In this document: positions 44,310 through 54,355 of the stretch, in pieces
Layout of the letters: each line of letters begins with the position of its first letter
Position numbering within the stretch: position 1 is the stretch's first letter
NCBI GenBank assembly: GCA_944321705.1
Contig: CALUMG010000001.1
Coordinates: 62,001 to 126,000, forward strand
Reading direction: 5' to 3'
Source: an uncultured Muribaculaceae bacterium
Lineage (GTDB): Bacteria; Bacteroidota; Bacteroidia; Bacteroidales; Muribaculaceae
Length of the DNA stretch: 64,000 nucleotides
The notes under the pieces: generated by a model
Told to the model about the DNA's origin: nothing
Database searches by the model: none
The model's input: the letters and a program-made list of their open reading frames with translations, nothing else
Translations under genes and position numbers: made by a program

Positions 44310-45206
44310 ATGTCAAAAGGGTTGATTAACAAGTATATTTGGATTATCGACACGATACAACGTTATGGCCGCATAACGCGCGAAGAGCTTAACCGGCTGT
44401 GGGTGAAGTCGTCGATTGGCGACGGGATGCCCATGGCGCGGCGCACGTTCTATAACTATCGGCAAGGCATAGCCGAGATTTTCAATGTGGTCGTGGAATG
44501 CGACCCGTCGACATTTGAATATTATATCGATTCCTCGGGCAGCGAGCAAGAGGACAAGTTGCGCAACTGGCTTCTTGACGCTGCCTCGATGAGCGGTATG
44601 TTGTCCGATTCGCGCGATGTCTCCGACCGTATAATTCTTGAAGATGTGCCGAGCGCGAGAGGCAATTTGCCCGTGGTGATACAGGCGATGAAGGAGTCTT
44701 GTCGCATAAATTTTTCCTATAAGGCTTATAATCGCATAAATATAAAGCGCGACATCGTGATTGAGCCTTATTTTGTGCGCATTTTCAAGCAGTTGTGGTA
44801 TGTGATAGGGTATAATGTCAAGGATGAGGCGATAAAGACTTATTCACTTGACCGAATGAGCGACTTGACCATAAGGCAAGACACGTTTGCAGTGCCTGAA
44901 GGGTTCAGTGCCGCCGATTATTTCAAGAATTGTTTCGGAATAATGCAGAGCAAAGGGGAGCCAAAGGAGATTGTTCTGAAGTCTACTGCCAATCAAGCGA
45001 AATATCTGCGTGCATTGCCATTGCATCATTCTCAGCGTGAAGAGGTGCATGACAGTTATTCGCTGTTCCATTATAAGTTGTTGATTACCTATGATTTCGT
45101 GCAGGAAATTCTTTCTTTGGGTTCTCAGGTGCAAGTGATTGCGCCGCCCGAGTTGAAAGCTGTCGTCGTCAATGAATTGAAACTTGCGCTCGACAGTTAT
45201 GATTGA
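44310..45206 (+). CDS. WYL-domain transcriptional regulator
   Basis: 298 residues. N-terminal winged-helix region (about 1-65, IQRYGRITREELNRLW) and a WYL domain (about 120-200) whose core reads FKQLWYVIGYNVKDEAIKTY, followed by the WCX C-terminal part. WYL proteins sense ligands, often nucleic acid-derived, and regulate DNA damage, defence or metabolism. It lies 44 bases after the symporter gene and converges with dnaX. The target is unknown. Confidence 0.88.
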   Translation: MSKGLINKYIWIIDTIQRYGRITREELNRLWVKSSIGDGMPMARRTFYNYRQGIAEIFNVVVECDPSTFEYYIDSSGSEQEDKLRNWLLDAASMSGMLSDSRDVSDRIILEDVPSARGNLPVVIQAMKESCRINFSYKAYNRINIKRDIVIEPYFVRIFKQLWYVIGYNVKDEAIKTYSLDRMSDLTIRQDTFAVPEGFSAADYFKNCFGIMQSKGEPKEIVLKSTANQAKYLRALPLHHSQREEVHDSYSLFHYKLLITYDFVQEILSLGSQVQVIAPPELKAVVVNELKLALDSYD

Positions 45207-45266
45207 TGCTTCACAACGGAGTTGCGGTTGAATTTTGGTGAGATTTTGGCATGGTTTTGCAGTTTC

Positions 45267-47111
45267 TCATGCAAGACCAAGTCCGAGTTCAACTATGAGC
45301 CGTTTTATGTCGGGGTTGCGTTTTGCAAGGTCTTCGGCGATTTCGCGCGGCGACCAGTATTTGGGCGCAGGTCCCGATTCTTTAACTTTTATTTCCAATG
45401 CCACCATGTCGTTGGCAAGCTTGTCGCGAAGGAATGCCATTATTTCGGTCAGTCGGGTCTTTATGAATTCCACCTGTCCTATGTTGTCGACATATATCTC
45501 ATAGAGCGTGTCGTTGACTTTTTGAGGCAGTGCGGTGCGCATCGTGTTCACTATCACTTGTTCGCGAGGATGGGTGGCGATGTAGTCGTTCCATGCCTCC
45601 AGCATCTGTTCGTCGGTGAATGTCTCGTTGCGGCGCGTGGCCCTGTGCTGAGTGCTTGCACTCGACATCTCGCTTGTGTTGCTTGTGCTCGGTTTTGGAG
45701 TGTCGATGTTGTTTATTAGGATTCTTGGAGGAATGTTTGCGGCATTTGGAGCCGTCTGTGCCGGTTTTGGCCGTTGAGAGTAGGTGACGGCAGGCTCGGT
45801 GGAGAAATGCGTTGAAACAGGCTGTTGTTGCGTCACAGGGGCATTGTTGCTTGGTTGTGCCGTGGGCTGCGTGTGCGCAGTAGGGGCATAGGATGTCTGT
45901 GCTGTTGGTTTTGTTGCCGATGCGGTTTGTTGTGTCGCAGAACCGGTAGTATTTGGAGTTTGTTGCTTGTTGCCTGTTCCATTGCCACCTGTCTCAGGTC
46001 CCGGAGAGGGAGATTTTGGTTCAAGAAGCCTGCAAATCTTGATGAGGGTAAGCTCTACGAGAAATTGCTTGTTGGCTGCCGTGCGGTAATTGAGGTCGCA
46101 ACTGTTGCACAGGTCCATGGCAAGGTAATAAAACTTGGGATGGAATTTCACCGATTCATTGATGAAGCGTGCCGCAACTTCCTCGCCCATGTCAAGGAGC
46201 TTGTGGGTTTGTGGAGTCGATGCCACCATCATGTCGCGTATGTGCTTTGCAAGACCGTTTATGAAAAACAGCGAGTCAAAACCTTTGTCGCGTATTTCTT
46301 TGTATATCAACAGTGCTTCGGGAACGTTGCTTGTCCTGAAGGCTTCCATCAGCCTGAAGTAGTAATCGTGATCGAGCACGTTTAGGTTCTCGATCGTCGA
46401 TGCGTATGTGATGTTGCCTCCCGACGAAGCGGCCACTTGGTCGAATATCGACAATGCATCGCGCATTGCACCGTCGGCCTTTTGTGCTATTATGTTCAGC
46501 GCGGCCGGCTCGGCGTTTATCCCTTCGTTTGAAGCGATGTATTTCAATTGTGCCGCGATGTCGGCAATTGTGATGCGCGAGAAGTCATATATCTGGCATC
46601 TCGACAATATCGTAGGGATTATTTTGTGCTTCTCGGTGGTGGCGAGGATGAAAATCGCATGAGCCGGCGGCTCTTCGAGTGTCTTTAGAAAGGCGTTGAA
46701 GGCGGCGGTTGAAAGCATGTGCACCTCGTCGATTATGAACACGCGGTATTTGCCTATTTGAGGCGGTATCCTGACTTGCTCGATGAGGTTGCGTATGTCG
46801 TCGACCGAGTTGTTTGACGCGGCATCGAGTTCCACGATGTTCAGCGACCGTTGCTCGTTGAAAGCCATGCACGATTCACACTCGTTGCATGCCTCGCCGT
46901 CGGCGGTCGGATGAAGGCAGTTTATGGTTTTTGCGAATATTCGTGCGCATGAGGTCTTGCCTACGCCCCTTGGACCGCAAAACAGGTAGGCATGAGCCAA
47001 ATGCCCCGAGTCGATTGCCGATTTCAAGGTATGCGTCAACGCTTGTTGTCCCACTACGTTTTTAAATGTGGTGGGGCGATATTTCCGGGCAGATACGATG
47101 TATTGTTCCAT
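45267..47111 (-). CDS. dnaX: DNA polymerase III subunits gamma/tau
   Basis: Clamp-loader ATPase. 614 residues from the ATG at 47111 (MEQYIVSARKYRPTTFKNVVGQ); the frame extends to 47186 with non-family residues. Motifs: Walker A GPRGVGKTS near 45, zinc-binding cysteines (CNECESC), DEVHMLS, and the SRC box LSRCQIYDF. A Thr/Gln/Pro-rich linker (about 365-505) separates the clamp-loader part from the C-terminal domain. I saw no programmed frameshift heptamer but did not examine this exhaustively. Confidence 0.96.
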   Translation of the reverse strand: MEQYIVSARKYRPTTFKNVVGQQALTHTLKSAIDSGHLAHAYLFCGPRGVGKTSCARIFAKTINCLHPTADGEACNECESCMAFNEQRSLNIVELDAASNNSVDDIRNLIEQVRIPPQIGKYRVFIIDEVHMLSTAAFNAFLKTLEEPPAHAIFILATTEKHKIIPTILSRCQIYDFSRITIADIAAQLKYIASNEGINAEPAALNIIAQKADGAMRDALSIFDQVAASSGGNITYASTIENLNVLDHDYYFRLMEAFRTSNVPEALLIYKEIRDKGFDSLFFINGLAKHIRDMMVASTPQTHKLLDMGEEVAARFINESVKFHPKFYYLAMDLCNSCDLNYRTAANKQFLVELTLIKICRLLEPKSPSPGPETGGNGTGNKQQTPNTTGSATQQTASATKPTAQTSYAPTAHTQPTAQPSNNAPVTQQQPVSTHFSTEPAVTYSQRPKPAQTAPNAANIPPRILINNIDTPKPSTSNTSEMSSASTQHRATRRNETFTDEQMLEAWNDYIATHPREQVIVNTMRTALPQKVNDTLYEIYVDNIGQVEFIKTRLTEIMAFLRDKLANDMVALEIKVKESGPAPKYWSPREIAEDLAKRNPDIKRLIVELGLGLA

Positions 47112-47131
47112 CAATAAAGAAATTATAAATG

Positions 47132-47139
47132 CAAATTTA
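47132..47139 (-). promoter_or_regulatory. -7 box of dnaX
   Basis: TAAATTTG on the minus strand, 20 bases upstream of the dnaX ATG at 47111; the -33 element is unclear. Confidence 0.5.
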
Positions 47140-47269
47140 AGCAAATCGGCATTCAATAGGAAATAATTTGTTGGAAATAGCTGCACTTCTGTAAAGGCAG
47201 GATGGATTTGACAGGGAAGAGCCTGTTTGGGAAATGCCGCGATTGTCGCAGAAATGTTAAAATGTAAAA

Positions 47270-47298
47270 TTGTCTTTTAGTCCGTTTGGTTATGTTTG
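47270..47298 (+). promoter_or_regulatory. Possible promoter of the first collagen-like lipoprotein gene
   Basis: TTG (47270-47272), 18 bases, TATGTTTG (47291-47298). If active it would give a leader of about 190 bases that runs through the recombination site at 47394-47418. The spacing is one short of usual, so it is less sure than the invertible promoter at 56074. Confidence 0.45.
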
Positions 47299-47393
47299 GA
47301 CCAATTTATTTTCATGTCTAATTATCTAAATTCAACGTCAATCAGCACGAATGCTTTTTGTAATCATTTGATAATAAGCGGTATAGTAAAATT

Positions 47394-47418
47394 TGCCGTT
47401 ACCAACGAAGTAACGGCA
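47394..47418 (+). repeat. Recombination site copy 1 (in front of the first collagen-like gene)
   Basis: Arms TGCCGTTAC and GTAACGGCA around a 7-base spacer CAACGAA, the form of a tyrosine-recombinase core site. The spacer gives it a direction, the same as copy 3 (57241-57265) and opposite to copy 2 (56037-56061). It sits 76 bases before the start codon, at the same relative position as copy 3. Confidence 0.8.
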
Positions 47419-47454
47419 GAAAAATTAGGCGAAAAAACGAAAAAATTGAGAGAA

Positions 47455-47781
47455 AAAAACTCTTTTCATTATTACTATTAAAGTTTTTATTATTATGATT
47501 AAAAAGTTTTTAAGTGCAACCCTGTACGGAGCTTTATTGTTGGGCTTGTCAGGGGCGTTTGTAGCTTGTAAGGACTACGACGAGGACATTCAAGGACTTG
47601 ACGACCGCTTGACGGCTGTTGAGAACAAGGTGACCGAGTTGGAAGCCGCAATCAACGCCGGCGCAGTCATCAGCGACGTCAAGACTACAGAAAATGGCGT
47701 TACAGTGACATTGAGCGACGGCACATCATTTGACTTGACCAACGGCAAGGACGGTGCGACAGGCGCAACCGGAGCAGCCGG
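47455..47781 (+). repeat. 5' duplicated block, copy A
   Basis: This stretch (end of the leader plus the first 287 coding bases) is almost identical to 57301-57627, with only a couple of base changes, at a constant offset of 9846. The shared block encodes the signal peptide, coiled coil and first collagen triplets. The leaders between the recombination site and this block are related but less similar. Confidence 0.9.
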
Positions 47782-50203
47782 AGCACCGGGATCAGTTGTT
47801 GAAATCATCGACGGTTACTGGTACATCGACGGTGAAAACACCGGACTTGCAGCCCAAGGCCCACAAGGAGAAAAGGGTGAGCAAGGCGAACAAGGACCTG
47901 CCGGACCTCAAGGCCCACAAGGTGAGCAAGGCGAACAAGGACCTGCCGGACCTCAAGGCCCACAAGGTGAGCAAGGTATACAAGGACCCGAAGGACCACA
48001 AGGACCTGCTGGTGATGACGGCTTGAACGGTGACTACTATTACCCATGCACCGACCAAGAAGATGTGAACTACGGCAAGTGGATCAAGGTTAACGGTGAA
48101 ACAGGTGAAGAAACCGTTACCGACATGATGTGGTTGCCGGCCGGCACATTGACTGCCGTTTGGGACACTGTTAACGGTTACTTGACTATCTGCAACGTCG
48201 TTGACTCGGAAGGTAAAACTACGAAATACACAATCAAGACTTTCGAACAACTCACTTCGATTGCATTCATCCCGACTGAAATCCAAGACGGACTTGGCGT
48301 TATGGATTATTATTCTTTGACTATCTATAACAGCACGTCAAAAGAATATGAATTTGAAGTAGCAAGCAATCTCAAGATGCCGTTCCGTCTCAACCCGGGC
48401 AACGCAAGGATCAATTTTGAAACCATGTCGTTCTCGTTCATCGACCGCAAGGTTGCAGTTCGTGCAGCTGGCGACAACAACTCATTCTTGAGCGTGGTTG
48501 GTACTCCGGATCACAACGGTGACGAACTTATCGTTACTGCAAAGGCCAACAGCATCAAGGCCCTTGCTGCCAATGAACACAACATTGTTGCTTTGCAAGC
48601 CGTTGAAGATAACCGTGCTATCGTTTCTGATTATGTAATAATCAACAGCGAAGAACTTAAGTCCTACGCTATTGCTAAGGAAGTAGAAAATGTTCCTGTT
48701 AAGCCGACCGAATATTATACAGAAACCAAGCCGACAAGTGTTAGTGCAGCAACTACTGCCGACGTTGAACTTGTTTACAATCAATCGCTCGACCTCAAGA
48801 CCGTATCTGAGGCATGGGCTAAGGATATTGACAAGAGCCTCGTTGAAGCAGGATTTAGCGAATACTTGACCTACAAGTTCTCTCAAATTACGGTTACGGG
48901 CGAGGATGATACTGAACAAGGCTATTACACTTCGGTAACCGAAGATGGTATCATGACTGTAAAGAATGCCAATGTTGCCGCTATCGGTCGCAAGCCTGTA
49001 GTAGAAGTTAAAGCTTCCATCAACGGCAAACTCATCGCAACTGGTTATATCGTAGTTGAAGTTGTAAGAGCTCCATCTGTTGACTTGACTCCGCTTGAAA
49101 TCACTAAGAACATTGAAATTGAATACACTAAACTTCCAATTGACGGTTCTTATGCTTACAATTTGGACGAAGACTGCAAGTATAAGTGGCAAGATGTAAA
49201 TGACGACATTTACACCGCACTTCAAATCCCGGCTGAAGAATTTGAAAGCAGATATAACGCGGGAACTGCAACTCCGGCTATCACCGGTATCGACGTTAAG
49301 GTTAACGATCTTAATGACAACGGTACTAAGACCGACGCTTTGGTTGAAATCGGATTCAACAACACTGTATTGGTTAAGGAAGGTTCATTCACTGTAACTT
49401 ACAAGGCTAAGAATGAAAAGGCCGACCGCGACATCGTGATTACTTACAACTACAAGGTAACCGACAACTGCGCAGTACCTGAATTTGCTCCTGAATATGT
49501 ATCTAACAATGTCCACACTGTTAAGGGCAAGCTCGTAAACGGCAGATGGCAACTTCAAGCCACTATGGCTGAAGCATTTGAAGGCTACTTGGCTGAATAT
49601 AGCGAACCTAACCACACTTACAATTTCGAATTTGTACCGATGACTCCTGAACAAACTGGTGCAACAATCAGCAACACCGGTAACTTCAAGACTCAAGAAA
49701 TCGCTCTTGATGGCGAATTGACCGGTGCTTCCAAGGAATTCGAGGTGGTATTGGTAGCAACTCGTGCCAACGGTGAAAAGCATGATGTTGTTGCTTACAC
49801 TGTAAGGTTCGAAACTCCGATCATGCTTGAAGTTACCGACATTGCTCTTGAAACAAAGGTTGAACCATCGACTGCCGACTTCTGGGATCACTTGGTAGTA
49901 ACAGAAACCATCAGTGGTGAAGTTCTTTACAACGGTCCTGAAAATCAAACTTGGAACACCGACGCATTGAACAGGTTCGGTTTGACAACAGGCGACTTCG
50001 ACTTCACTTACGGTGTAGCTGACGACCAAAATGGTAACTTGACTGTTGAAGTTGCTGACGGTGAGGCTCACATCCTTACTTGGGACAATGAAGGTTCAGT
50101 TCTTATACAGAACATCTTGGTTAACTCTGAAGTTAACATGACAGTTAGCGGTATCGTTGACTTGGATGTTAATGGTAACATCACATTGTTGAAAAACAAT
50201 TGA
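47495..50203 (+). CDS. Collagen-like surface lipoprotein, paralogue 1
   Basis: 902 residues. Lipoprotein signal ([20 protein letters not shown], acylated Cys25) followed by KDYDED, an acidic stretch like the Bacteroidota surface-export signal, so it is probably displayed outside. Then a short coiled coil (about 36-55), a first Gly-x-y stretch (about 84-99), a 25-residue insert with WYWIDGE-like character, and 19 Gly-x-y triplets (about 122-178). The rest (about 180-902) is beta-rich with repeated modules and no family I recognise. It shares its N-terminus with the gene at 57341; the C-terminal part has diverged. A recombination site lies upstream. Confidence 0.88.
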   Translation: MIKKFLSATLYGALLLGLSGAFVACKDYDEDIQGLDDRLTAVENKVTELEAAINAGAVISDVKTTENGVTVTLSDGTSFDLTNGKDGATGATGAAGAPGSVVEIIDGYWYIDGENTGLAAQGPQGEKGEQGEQGPAGPQGPQGEQGEQGPAGPQGPQGEQGIQGPEGPQGPAGDDGLNGDYYYPCTDQEDVNYGKWIKVNGETGEETVTDMMWLPAGTLTAVWDTVNGYLTICNVVDSEGKTTKYTIKTFEQLTSIAFIPTEIQDGLGVMDYYSLTIYNSTSKEYEFEVASNLKMPFRLNPGNARINFETMSFSFIDRKVAVRAAGDNNSFLSVVGTPDHNGDELIVTAKANSIKALAANEHNIVALQAVEDNRAIVSDYVIINSEELKSYAIAKEVENVPVKPTEYYTETKPTSVSAATTADVELVYNQSLDLKTVSEAWAKDIDKSLVEAGFSEYLTYKFSQITVTGEDDTEQGYYTSVTEDGIMTVKNANVAAIGRKPVVEVKASINGKLIATGYIVVEVVRAPSVDLTPLEITKNIEIEYTKLPIDGSYAYNLDEDCKYKWQDVNDDIYTALQIPAEEFESRYNAGTATPAITGIDVKVNDLNDNGTKTDALVEIGFNNTVLVKEGSFTVTYKAKNEKADRDIVITYNYKVTDNCAVPEFAPEYVSNNVHTVKGKLVNGRWQLQATMAEAFEGYLAEYSEPNHTYNFEFVPMTPEQTGATISNTGNFKTQEIALDGELTGASKEFEVVLVATRANGEKHDVVAYTVRFETPIMLEVTDIALETKVEPSTADFWDHLVVTETISGEVLYNGPENQTWNTDALNRFGLTTGDFDFTYGVADDQNGNLTVEVADGEAHILTWDNEGSVLIQNILVNSEVNMTVSGIVDLDVNGNITLLKNN
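47876..47965 (+). repeat. Two tandem 45-base units in the collagen region
   Basis: Two units of 45 bases encode [15 protein letters not shown] twice and appear identical. Such exact tandem copies are prone to slippage or recombination, which would change the collagen length in frame. Confidence 0.8.
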
Positions 50204-50212
50204 TTTGGATAT

Positions 50213-50412
50213 GCGCAATGCATTAAACTCGATAATCAAGGATAAAAAGCAAGTAATAGGTTGATACGTGATTAAGATTGTCTAATAGAAGTCCTTGATG
50301 AATATGATGGAGGGGGAGCCGTTGAGGCTGTCCCTCCATTTTTTATTATCCGCGAGCAAGTGCAGTGGAATTGCTTTCGCCCACTTTTGTAGAGACGCGA
50401 TTCATCGCGTCT
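50213..50412 (+). repeat. 3' duplicated block, copy A
   Basis: About 200 bases after the stop codon are nearly identical to 60246-60446 (one indel in a T-run, one C/T change seen). The block contains the terminator and the left half of a MITE-like element, so the whole gene unit, not just the coding part, was duplicated. Confidence 0.9.
50307..50339 (+). terminator. Terminator of collagen-like gene 1
   Basis: Stem ATGGAGGG(G)GAGCC / GGCTGTCCCTCCAT with loop GTTGA, followed by TTTTTATTAT. An identical copy follows gene 2. Confidence 0.9.
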
Positions 50413-50479
50413 AAAAGAACCGCCTACATTGCCAATTTGCTCCTTCAGACGCGATGAATCGCGTCTCTACAAAGGTGGG
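50380..50479. repeat. Nested-palindrome MITE-like element, copy 1
   Basis: Outer arms CCCACTTTTGTAGAGACG and CGTCTCTACAAAGGTGGG are inverted copies with one mismatch. Inside each arm lies a second palindrome AGACGCGAT-xx-ATCGCGTCT. The 34-base centre differs between copies. Two more copies lie at 51269 and 60423. No transposase is encoded, so it would be moved in trans. Confidence 0.8.
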
Positions 50480-50523
50480 TTCATTTCACATGACAGGGTC
50501 ATTTCAATACAATGCTATAAAAC

Positions 50524-50560
50524 GAGAGGTGCGCAGCCGCAGTGGGTCACGCACCTCTTT
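50524..50560 (-). terminator. Terminator of the PepSY-like gene
   Basis: Stem AGAGGTGCG / CGCACCTCT with a 16-base-plus loop; on the minus strand it lies 26 bases past the stop at 50586 and is followed by CGTTTTAT. Confidence 0.7.
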
Positions 50561-50585
50561 GTCAATTATAAATTAAATGTCTTGA

Positions 50586-51032
50586 TTAATCGTCGTATTC
50601 GGCCGTCAAGAAATTTCCGTTACGGTCAAATTTAAGTTCGAGTCTCGAAGCCAGACGCAACTCGTAGGAGTCGATGTCGTCGGCATCAAAGCTCATGTCG
50701 GTTACTGCCACGCCCTTGTGGTTGGTGTTCAGGTAGTTTGCTATCGCAGCCGGGATAACCTTGGTGTTTATTCCCTTATAGTTGGAAATCTCCTCCCAAC
50801 GGCCGTTATGACGGAACTCGATGACAGTGCCGTCCGACAAGAACACCTTGTAGTCGGGGCGGAAAAAGTCATCATCAACAGAAGCTGCTGTAACGGTTGC
50901 CGGAGCAAAATTCTTTATGAATGCAGTGGCTTCGGCCGGCAATTCGGTTGCTGCGATAGGTTTGTCGTCGGCGCTCATTGAGAAAGAGAAAAGAGCTGAC
51001 GCAAATAATAAAGACATAAATACTTTCTTCAT
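50586..51032 (-). CDS. Secreted PepSY-like (DUF2874) protein
   Basis: 148 residues from the ATG at 51032, with a signal peptide (MKKVFMSLLFASALFSFSMSA). Two PepSY-like repeats of the Bacteroidota DUF2874 type follow; YKVFLSDGTVIEFRHNGRWE is the recognisable core and the second ends LELKFDRNGNFLTAEYDD. Family members are periplasmic, with possible inhibitor or binding roles. It lies between two MITE-like elements, convergent with collagen-like gene 1. Confidence 0.85.
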   Translation of the reverse strand: MKKVFMSLLFASALFSFSMSADDKPIAATELPAEATAFIKNFAPATVTAASVDDDFFRPDYKVFLSDGTVIEFRHNGRWEEISNYKGINTKVIPAAIANYLNTNHKGVAVTDMSFDADDIDSYELRLASRLELKFDRNGNFLTAEYDD

Positions 51033-51268
51033 ATCAAAGAATCTTAAAAAATTAATAATAAACCATATCGGTGGAAAAAGATATTTTTCCCAATGTAACA
51101 AATGTATTCCGAAAGATTTGAACGACTACTTAAAATGGCTTAAAAATGGCAAAATATCAATTAAAGGAAATCAACAAATGTAGAAATTTCTGATAATATG
51201 TATAAAATAGACCTGTTTCGTTCTGTTTTATACCAAAAATCCCCACACATGAGAATATTAAAATGCCC

Positions 51269-51349
51269 GTAGAGACGCGATTTATCGCGTCTGAAAACCG
51301 GTATGTATGTCATATTCGTTCCTTTAGACGCGATGAATCGCGTCTCTAC
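51269..51349. repeat. Nested-palindrome MITE-like element, copy 2
   Basis: GTAGAGACGCGAT-TT-ATCGCGTCT (51269-51292) and its inverted partner (51326-51349) with a 33-base centre. One base in the inner palindrome differs from copies 1 and 3. It lies between the PepSY-like gene and the lysS promoter. Confidence 0.8.
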
Positions 51350-51413
51350 GTTAAACAGTTGACAGGATAGGATGAGTTTCGGCAGTGTCAAAAATCTTGA
51401 ACAGGTTCAATTT

Positions 51414-51445
51414 TTTGCCATTGCTCTCAACTTTCACTATCTTTG
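51414..51445 (+). promoter_or_regulatory. Promoter of lysS
   Basis: TTTG (51414-51417), 20 bases, TATCTTTG (51438-51445); leader of about 28 bases. It shows that the upstream in-frame extension to 51385 is not translated. Confidence 0.8.
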
Positions 51446-51477
51446 CACTTTATAATAGCAAAAAGTGTTTAATAATT

Positions 51478-53229
51478 ATGAGCATACTTGATTTAAGCGA
51501 ACAAGAGATTGTGAGGCGCAACAGTTTGGAGGAATTGCGCAAAATGGGCATAAATCCTTATCCGGCAGCCGAATACGTTGTAACGGGCTACACGGATGAA
51601 ATAAAAGCCAACTTCAAGGATGACGAGCCAAAACGCCAAGTGAGCATCGCCGGACGCGTAATGAGCCGTCGCATCATGGGCAAAGCCTCGTTCATGGAGC
51701 TTCAAGACTCGAAGGGTCGCATACAAGTATACATAAGCCGTGATGATTTGTGTCCCGGCGAGGATAAAGACCTGTATAACGTGGTCTTCAAGAAATTGCT
51801 CGACATAGGCGACTTCGTGGGCATTGAGGGATTTGTGTTCCGCACGCAGATGGGCGAAATAACCGTTCATGCCGAAAAATTGACGCTGCTCAGCAAGTCG
51901 ATTCGCCCGTTGCCCATCGTGAAGATGAAGGACGGAGTGACCTACGACGCATTTGACGATCCTGAGTTGCGTTATCGCCGCCGTTATGTCGACCTTATCG
52001 TGAACAGCCATGTAAAAGATATTTTCATAAAGCGCACCAAGGTCTACAACTCGATGCGCGAGTATTTCAACGGCAAGGGGTATCTTGAAGTTGAAACACC
52101 TATCTTGCAATCCATCCCGGGCGGTGCCGCCGCGCGTCCTTTCATCACTCACCACAATGCGCTCGACATTCCGTTGTATCTGCGCATTGCCGACGAGCTT
52201 TACTTGAAACGTCTCATCGTGGGCGGCTTTGAGGGCGTGTATGAATTTGGAAAGAATTTCCGCAACGAGGGCATGGACCGCACCCACAACCCGGAGTTCA
52301 CTTGCATGGAAATATATGTTTCCTACAAGGATTACAACTGGATGATGGATTTCACCGAGAAGATGCTCGAAAAAGTGTGCATGGACGTGAATGGCTGCTA
52401 CGAAGTGAAGGTTGGCGACAACATCATCAACTTCAAGGCTCCCTACAAGCGCGTCACGATGCTCGACAGCATAAAGGAATTTACCGGTTACGACCTCACG
52501 GGCAAGACCGAGGATGAAATACGCGCCATCTGCAAGGAATTGAAGATGGAAGTTGACGAGACAATGGGCAAAGGCAAGCTCATCGACGAGATTTTCGGCC
52601 AATTCTGCGAAGGCAATTACATCCAGCCTACGTTCATCACCGATTATCCTGTTGAAATGTCGCCGCTCACCAAGCGTCACCGCGACAATCCCGACCTCAC
52701 CGAGCGTTTCGAGCTTATGGTGAACGGAAAGGAATTGTGCAACGCCTATTCCGAGCTTAACGACCCGATAGACCAGGCCGAGCGATTCAAGGAGCAATTG
52801 CGATTGAGCGAAAAAGGTGACGACGAGGCAATGTTCATCGACCAAGACTTTGTCCGCGCGCTTGAATACGGAATGCCGCCCACATCGGGAATGGGAATCG
52901 GCATGGACCGCCTCGTGATGCTCATGACAGGCCAATCGACCATACAGGAAGTGCTGCTGTTCCCGCAGATGCGTCCCGAAAAGACCGAGCCGCGCGACAA
53001 GGCCGAGCGTTTCATCGCCACGGGCGTGCCGGCCGAGTGGGTCGATGCCGTGCAAAAGGCAGGCTGCATGACCGTTGAAGCCCTTGCCGGAGCCGGAGCC
53101 GGAAAATTGCACCAGGACTTGTGCGGGCTTAACAAAAAATACAAGTTGGAATTGAAAAATCCTACCATCGACGATGTGAAGCAGTGGATTGAAAATGCCG
53201 CTGCCGCAATCGATGGCAATGAGAAATAA
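51478..53229 (+). CDS. lysS: Lysyl-tRNA synthetase (class II)
   Basis: 583 residues from the ATG at 51478 ([20 protein letters not shown]). OB-fold anticodon-binding domain (about 60-165), then the class II core with motif 2 [15 protein letters not shown] and motif 3 [17 protein letters not shown]-terminal extension of about 75 residues beyond the usual end ([20 protein letters not shown]...) carries a helical hairpin region seen in Bacteroidales LysRS. Located between the two collagen-like genes, inside the segment bounded by recombination sites 1 and 2. Confidence 0.96.
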   Translation: MSILDLSEQEIVRRNSLEELRKMGINPYPAAEYVVTGYTDEIKANFKDDEPKRQVSIAGRVMSRRIMGKASFMELQDSKGRIQVYISRDDLCPGEDKDLYNVVFKKLLDIGDFVGIEGFVFRTQMGEITVHAEKLTLLSKSIRPLPIVKMKDGVTYDAFDDPELRYRRRYVDLIVNSHVKDIFIKRTKVYNSMREYFNGKGYLEVETPILQSIPGGAAARPFITHHNALDIPLYLRIADELYLKRLIVGGFEGVYEFGKNFRNEGMDRTHNPEFTCMEIYVSYKDYNWMMDFTEKMLEKVCMDVNGCYEVKVGDNIINFKAPYKRVTMLDSIKEFTGYDLTGKTEDEIRAICKELKMEVDETMGKGKLIDEIFGQFCEGNYIQPTFITDYPVEMSPLTKRHRDNPDLTERFELMVNGKELCNAYSELNDPIDQAERFKEQLRLSEKGDDEAMFIDQDFVRALEYGMPPTSGMGIGMDRLVMLMTGQSTIQEVLLFPQMRPEKTEPRDKAERFIATGVPAEWVDAVQKAGCMTVEALAGAGAGKLHQDLCGLNKKYKLELKNPTIDDVKQWIENAAAAIDGNEK

Positions 53230-53268
53230 TGATAATCATAAAAGCTGTTTTTACCAAAACTTAATATC

Positions 53269-54273
53269 ATGACAACAAACAGGACGGGAAAAATGGCGGT
53301 GATGGGAGGTGGCAGCTGGGCCACTGCCCTTGCCAAGCTGTTGTTGCTCGCCAGCGATGCCGATATCTTGTGGTATATGCGCCGCGACGACCGCATTGCC
53401 GACTTCAAGCGTTTGAACCACAACCCGGTGTACTTGTCGGACGTTCGTTTCGATACCGACAGGATATATTTTTCAAGCGACATCAACGATGTGTGCAACC
53501 GTGCCGACACATTGCTGCTGGCAATGCCGTCGCCCTACATCAAGTCGCATCTTGCCAAGTTGACGGTCGACATCAGCGACAAGAATCTGGTGAGTGCAGT
53601 AAAAGGCATAGTGCCCGATGAGAATCTCGTGGTGTCGGAGTACATGAAACGGTTCTACGGCGTTCATGGCGACAGGCTTGTCGTGGTGAGCGGTCCTTGC
53701 CATGCCGAGGAAGTCGCGCTCGAACGCCTCAGCTATCTCACCGTCGGGTCGACAAATGAAGAAATGGCTGCCGACGTGGCCAAGCGTTTCAACGGCAAGT
53801 CGATGCGCACAATCCTTTCACACGACGTGACGGGCATCGAGTATGCCGCCGTGTTGAAGAATGTGTACGCCATTGCTGCCGGCATCGTCCACGGAATGAA
53901 AGGCGGCGACAATTTCCTTGCCGTTTTGTTGTCAAACGCGATACGCGAAATGGATGCTTTCGTGTCGGCCGCAAGTCCCGGCACGCGCAACATTTGCGAC
54001 TCGGTTTATCTGGGCGACCTGCTCGTGACAAGTTATTCGCGCTTCAGCCGCAACCACAACTTCGGCTCGATGATAGGCAAAGGCTATTCGGTAAAGGCGG
54101 CCATGATGGAAATGGAAATGATCGCCGAGGGCTATTACGGCACCAAGTGCATATATGAGATAAATCGCGACTACAAAGTGCCTATGCCGATTCTCGACGG
54201 CGTGTATGAAATCCTGTATAATTACAGGCCGGCAGTGCGCATCATCGAAGAAATGGCATCTTCGTTCCATTGA
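53269..54273 (+). CDS. gpsA: Glycerol-3-phosphate dehydrogenase [NAD(P)+]
   Basis: Makes sn-glycerol-3-phosphate for phospholipid synthesis. 334 residues. NAD-binding [12 protein letters not shown] at the N-terminus, [10 protein letters not shown] and the catalytic Lys in [14 protein letters not shown] region (about 200). Lies 39 bases after lysS and 82 before pgi, probably one transcript. Confidence 0.95.
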   Translation: MTTNRTGKMAVMGGGSWATALAKLLLLASDADILWYMRRDDRIADFKRLNHNPVYLSDVRFDTDRIYFSSDINDVCNRADTLLLAMPSPYIKSHLAKLTVDISDKNLVSAVKGIVPDENLVVSEYMKRFYGVHGDRLVVVSGPCHAEEVALERLSYLTVGSTNEEMAADVAKRFNGKSMRTILSHDVTGIEYAAVLKNVYAIAAGIVHGMKGGDNFLAVLLSNAIREMDAFVSAASPGTRNICDSVYLGDLLVTSYSRFSRNHNFGSMIGKGYSVKAAMMEMEMIAEGYYGTKCIYEINRDYKVPMPILDGVYEILYNYRPAVRIIEEMASSFH

Positions 54274-54355
54274 GAAGGCTGCCGCCACAGCAGGCATGAC
54301 CATCTGGCTTAGAAAAAATGATATTCAAAATGACCTTTATAATTCAAAGAAGCAA

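Noticed and set aside
45825..46385. 186-codon plus-strand frame
   Set aside because: Antisense to the linker and clamp-loader part of dnaX; composition mirrors the Thr/Gln/Pro-rich linker.
47296..47481. 61-codon frame (MDQFIFMSNYLNSTSIS...) across recombination site 1
   Set aside because: It lies in the leader of collagen-like gene 1, runs through the recombination site and into A-rich leader sequence; no promoter-leader layout supports translation. The matching region before gene 2 does not keep the upstream part.
51493..53112. Open frame of 539 codons on the minus strand
   Set aside because: It is fully antisense to lysS, whose class II synthetase motifs are unmistakable; the antisense frame has no recognisable domain and reflects codon bias.
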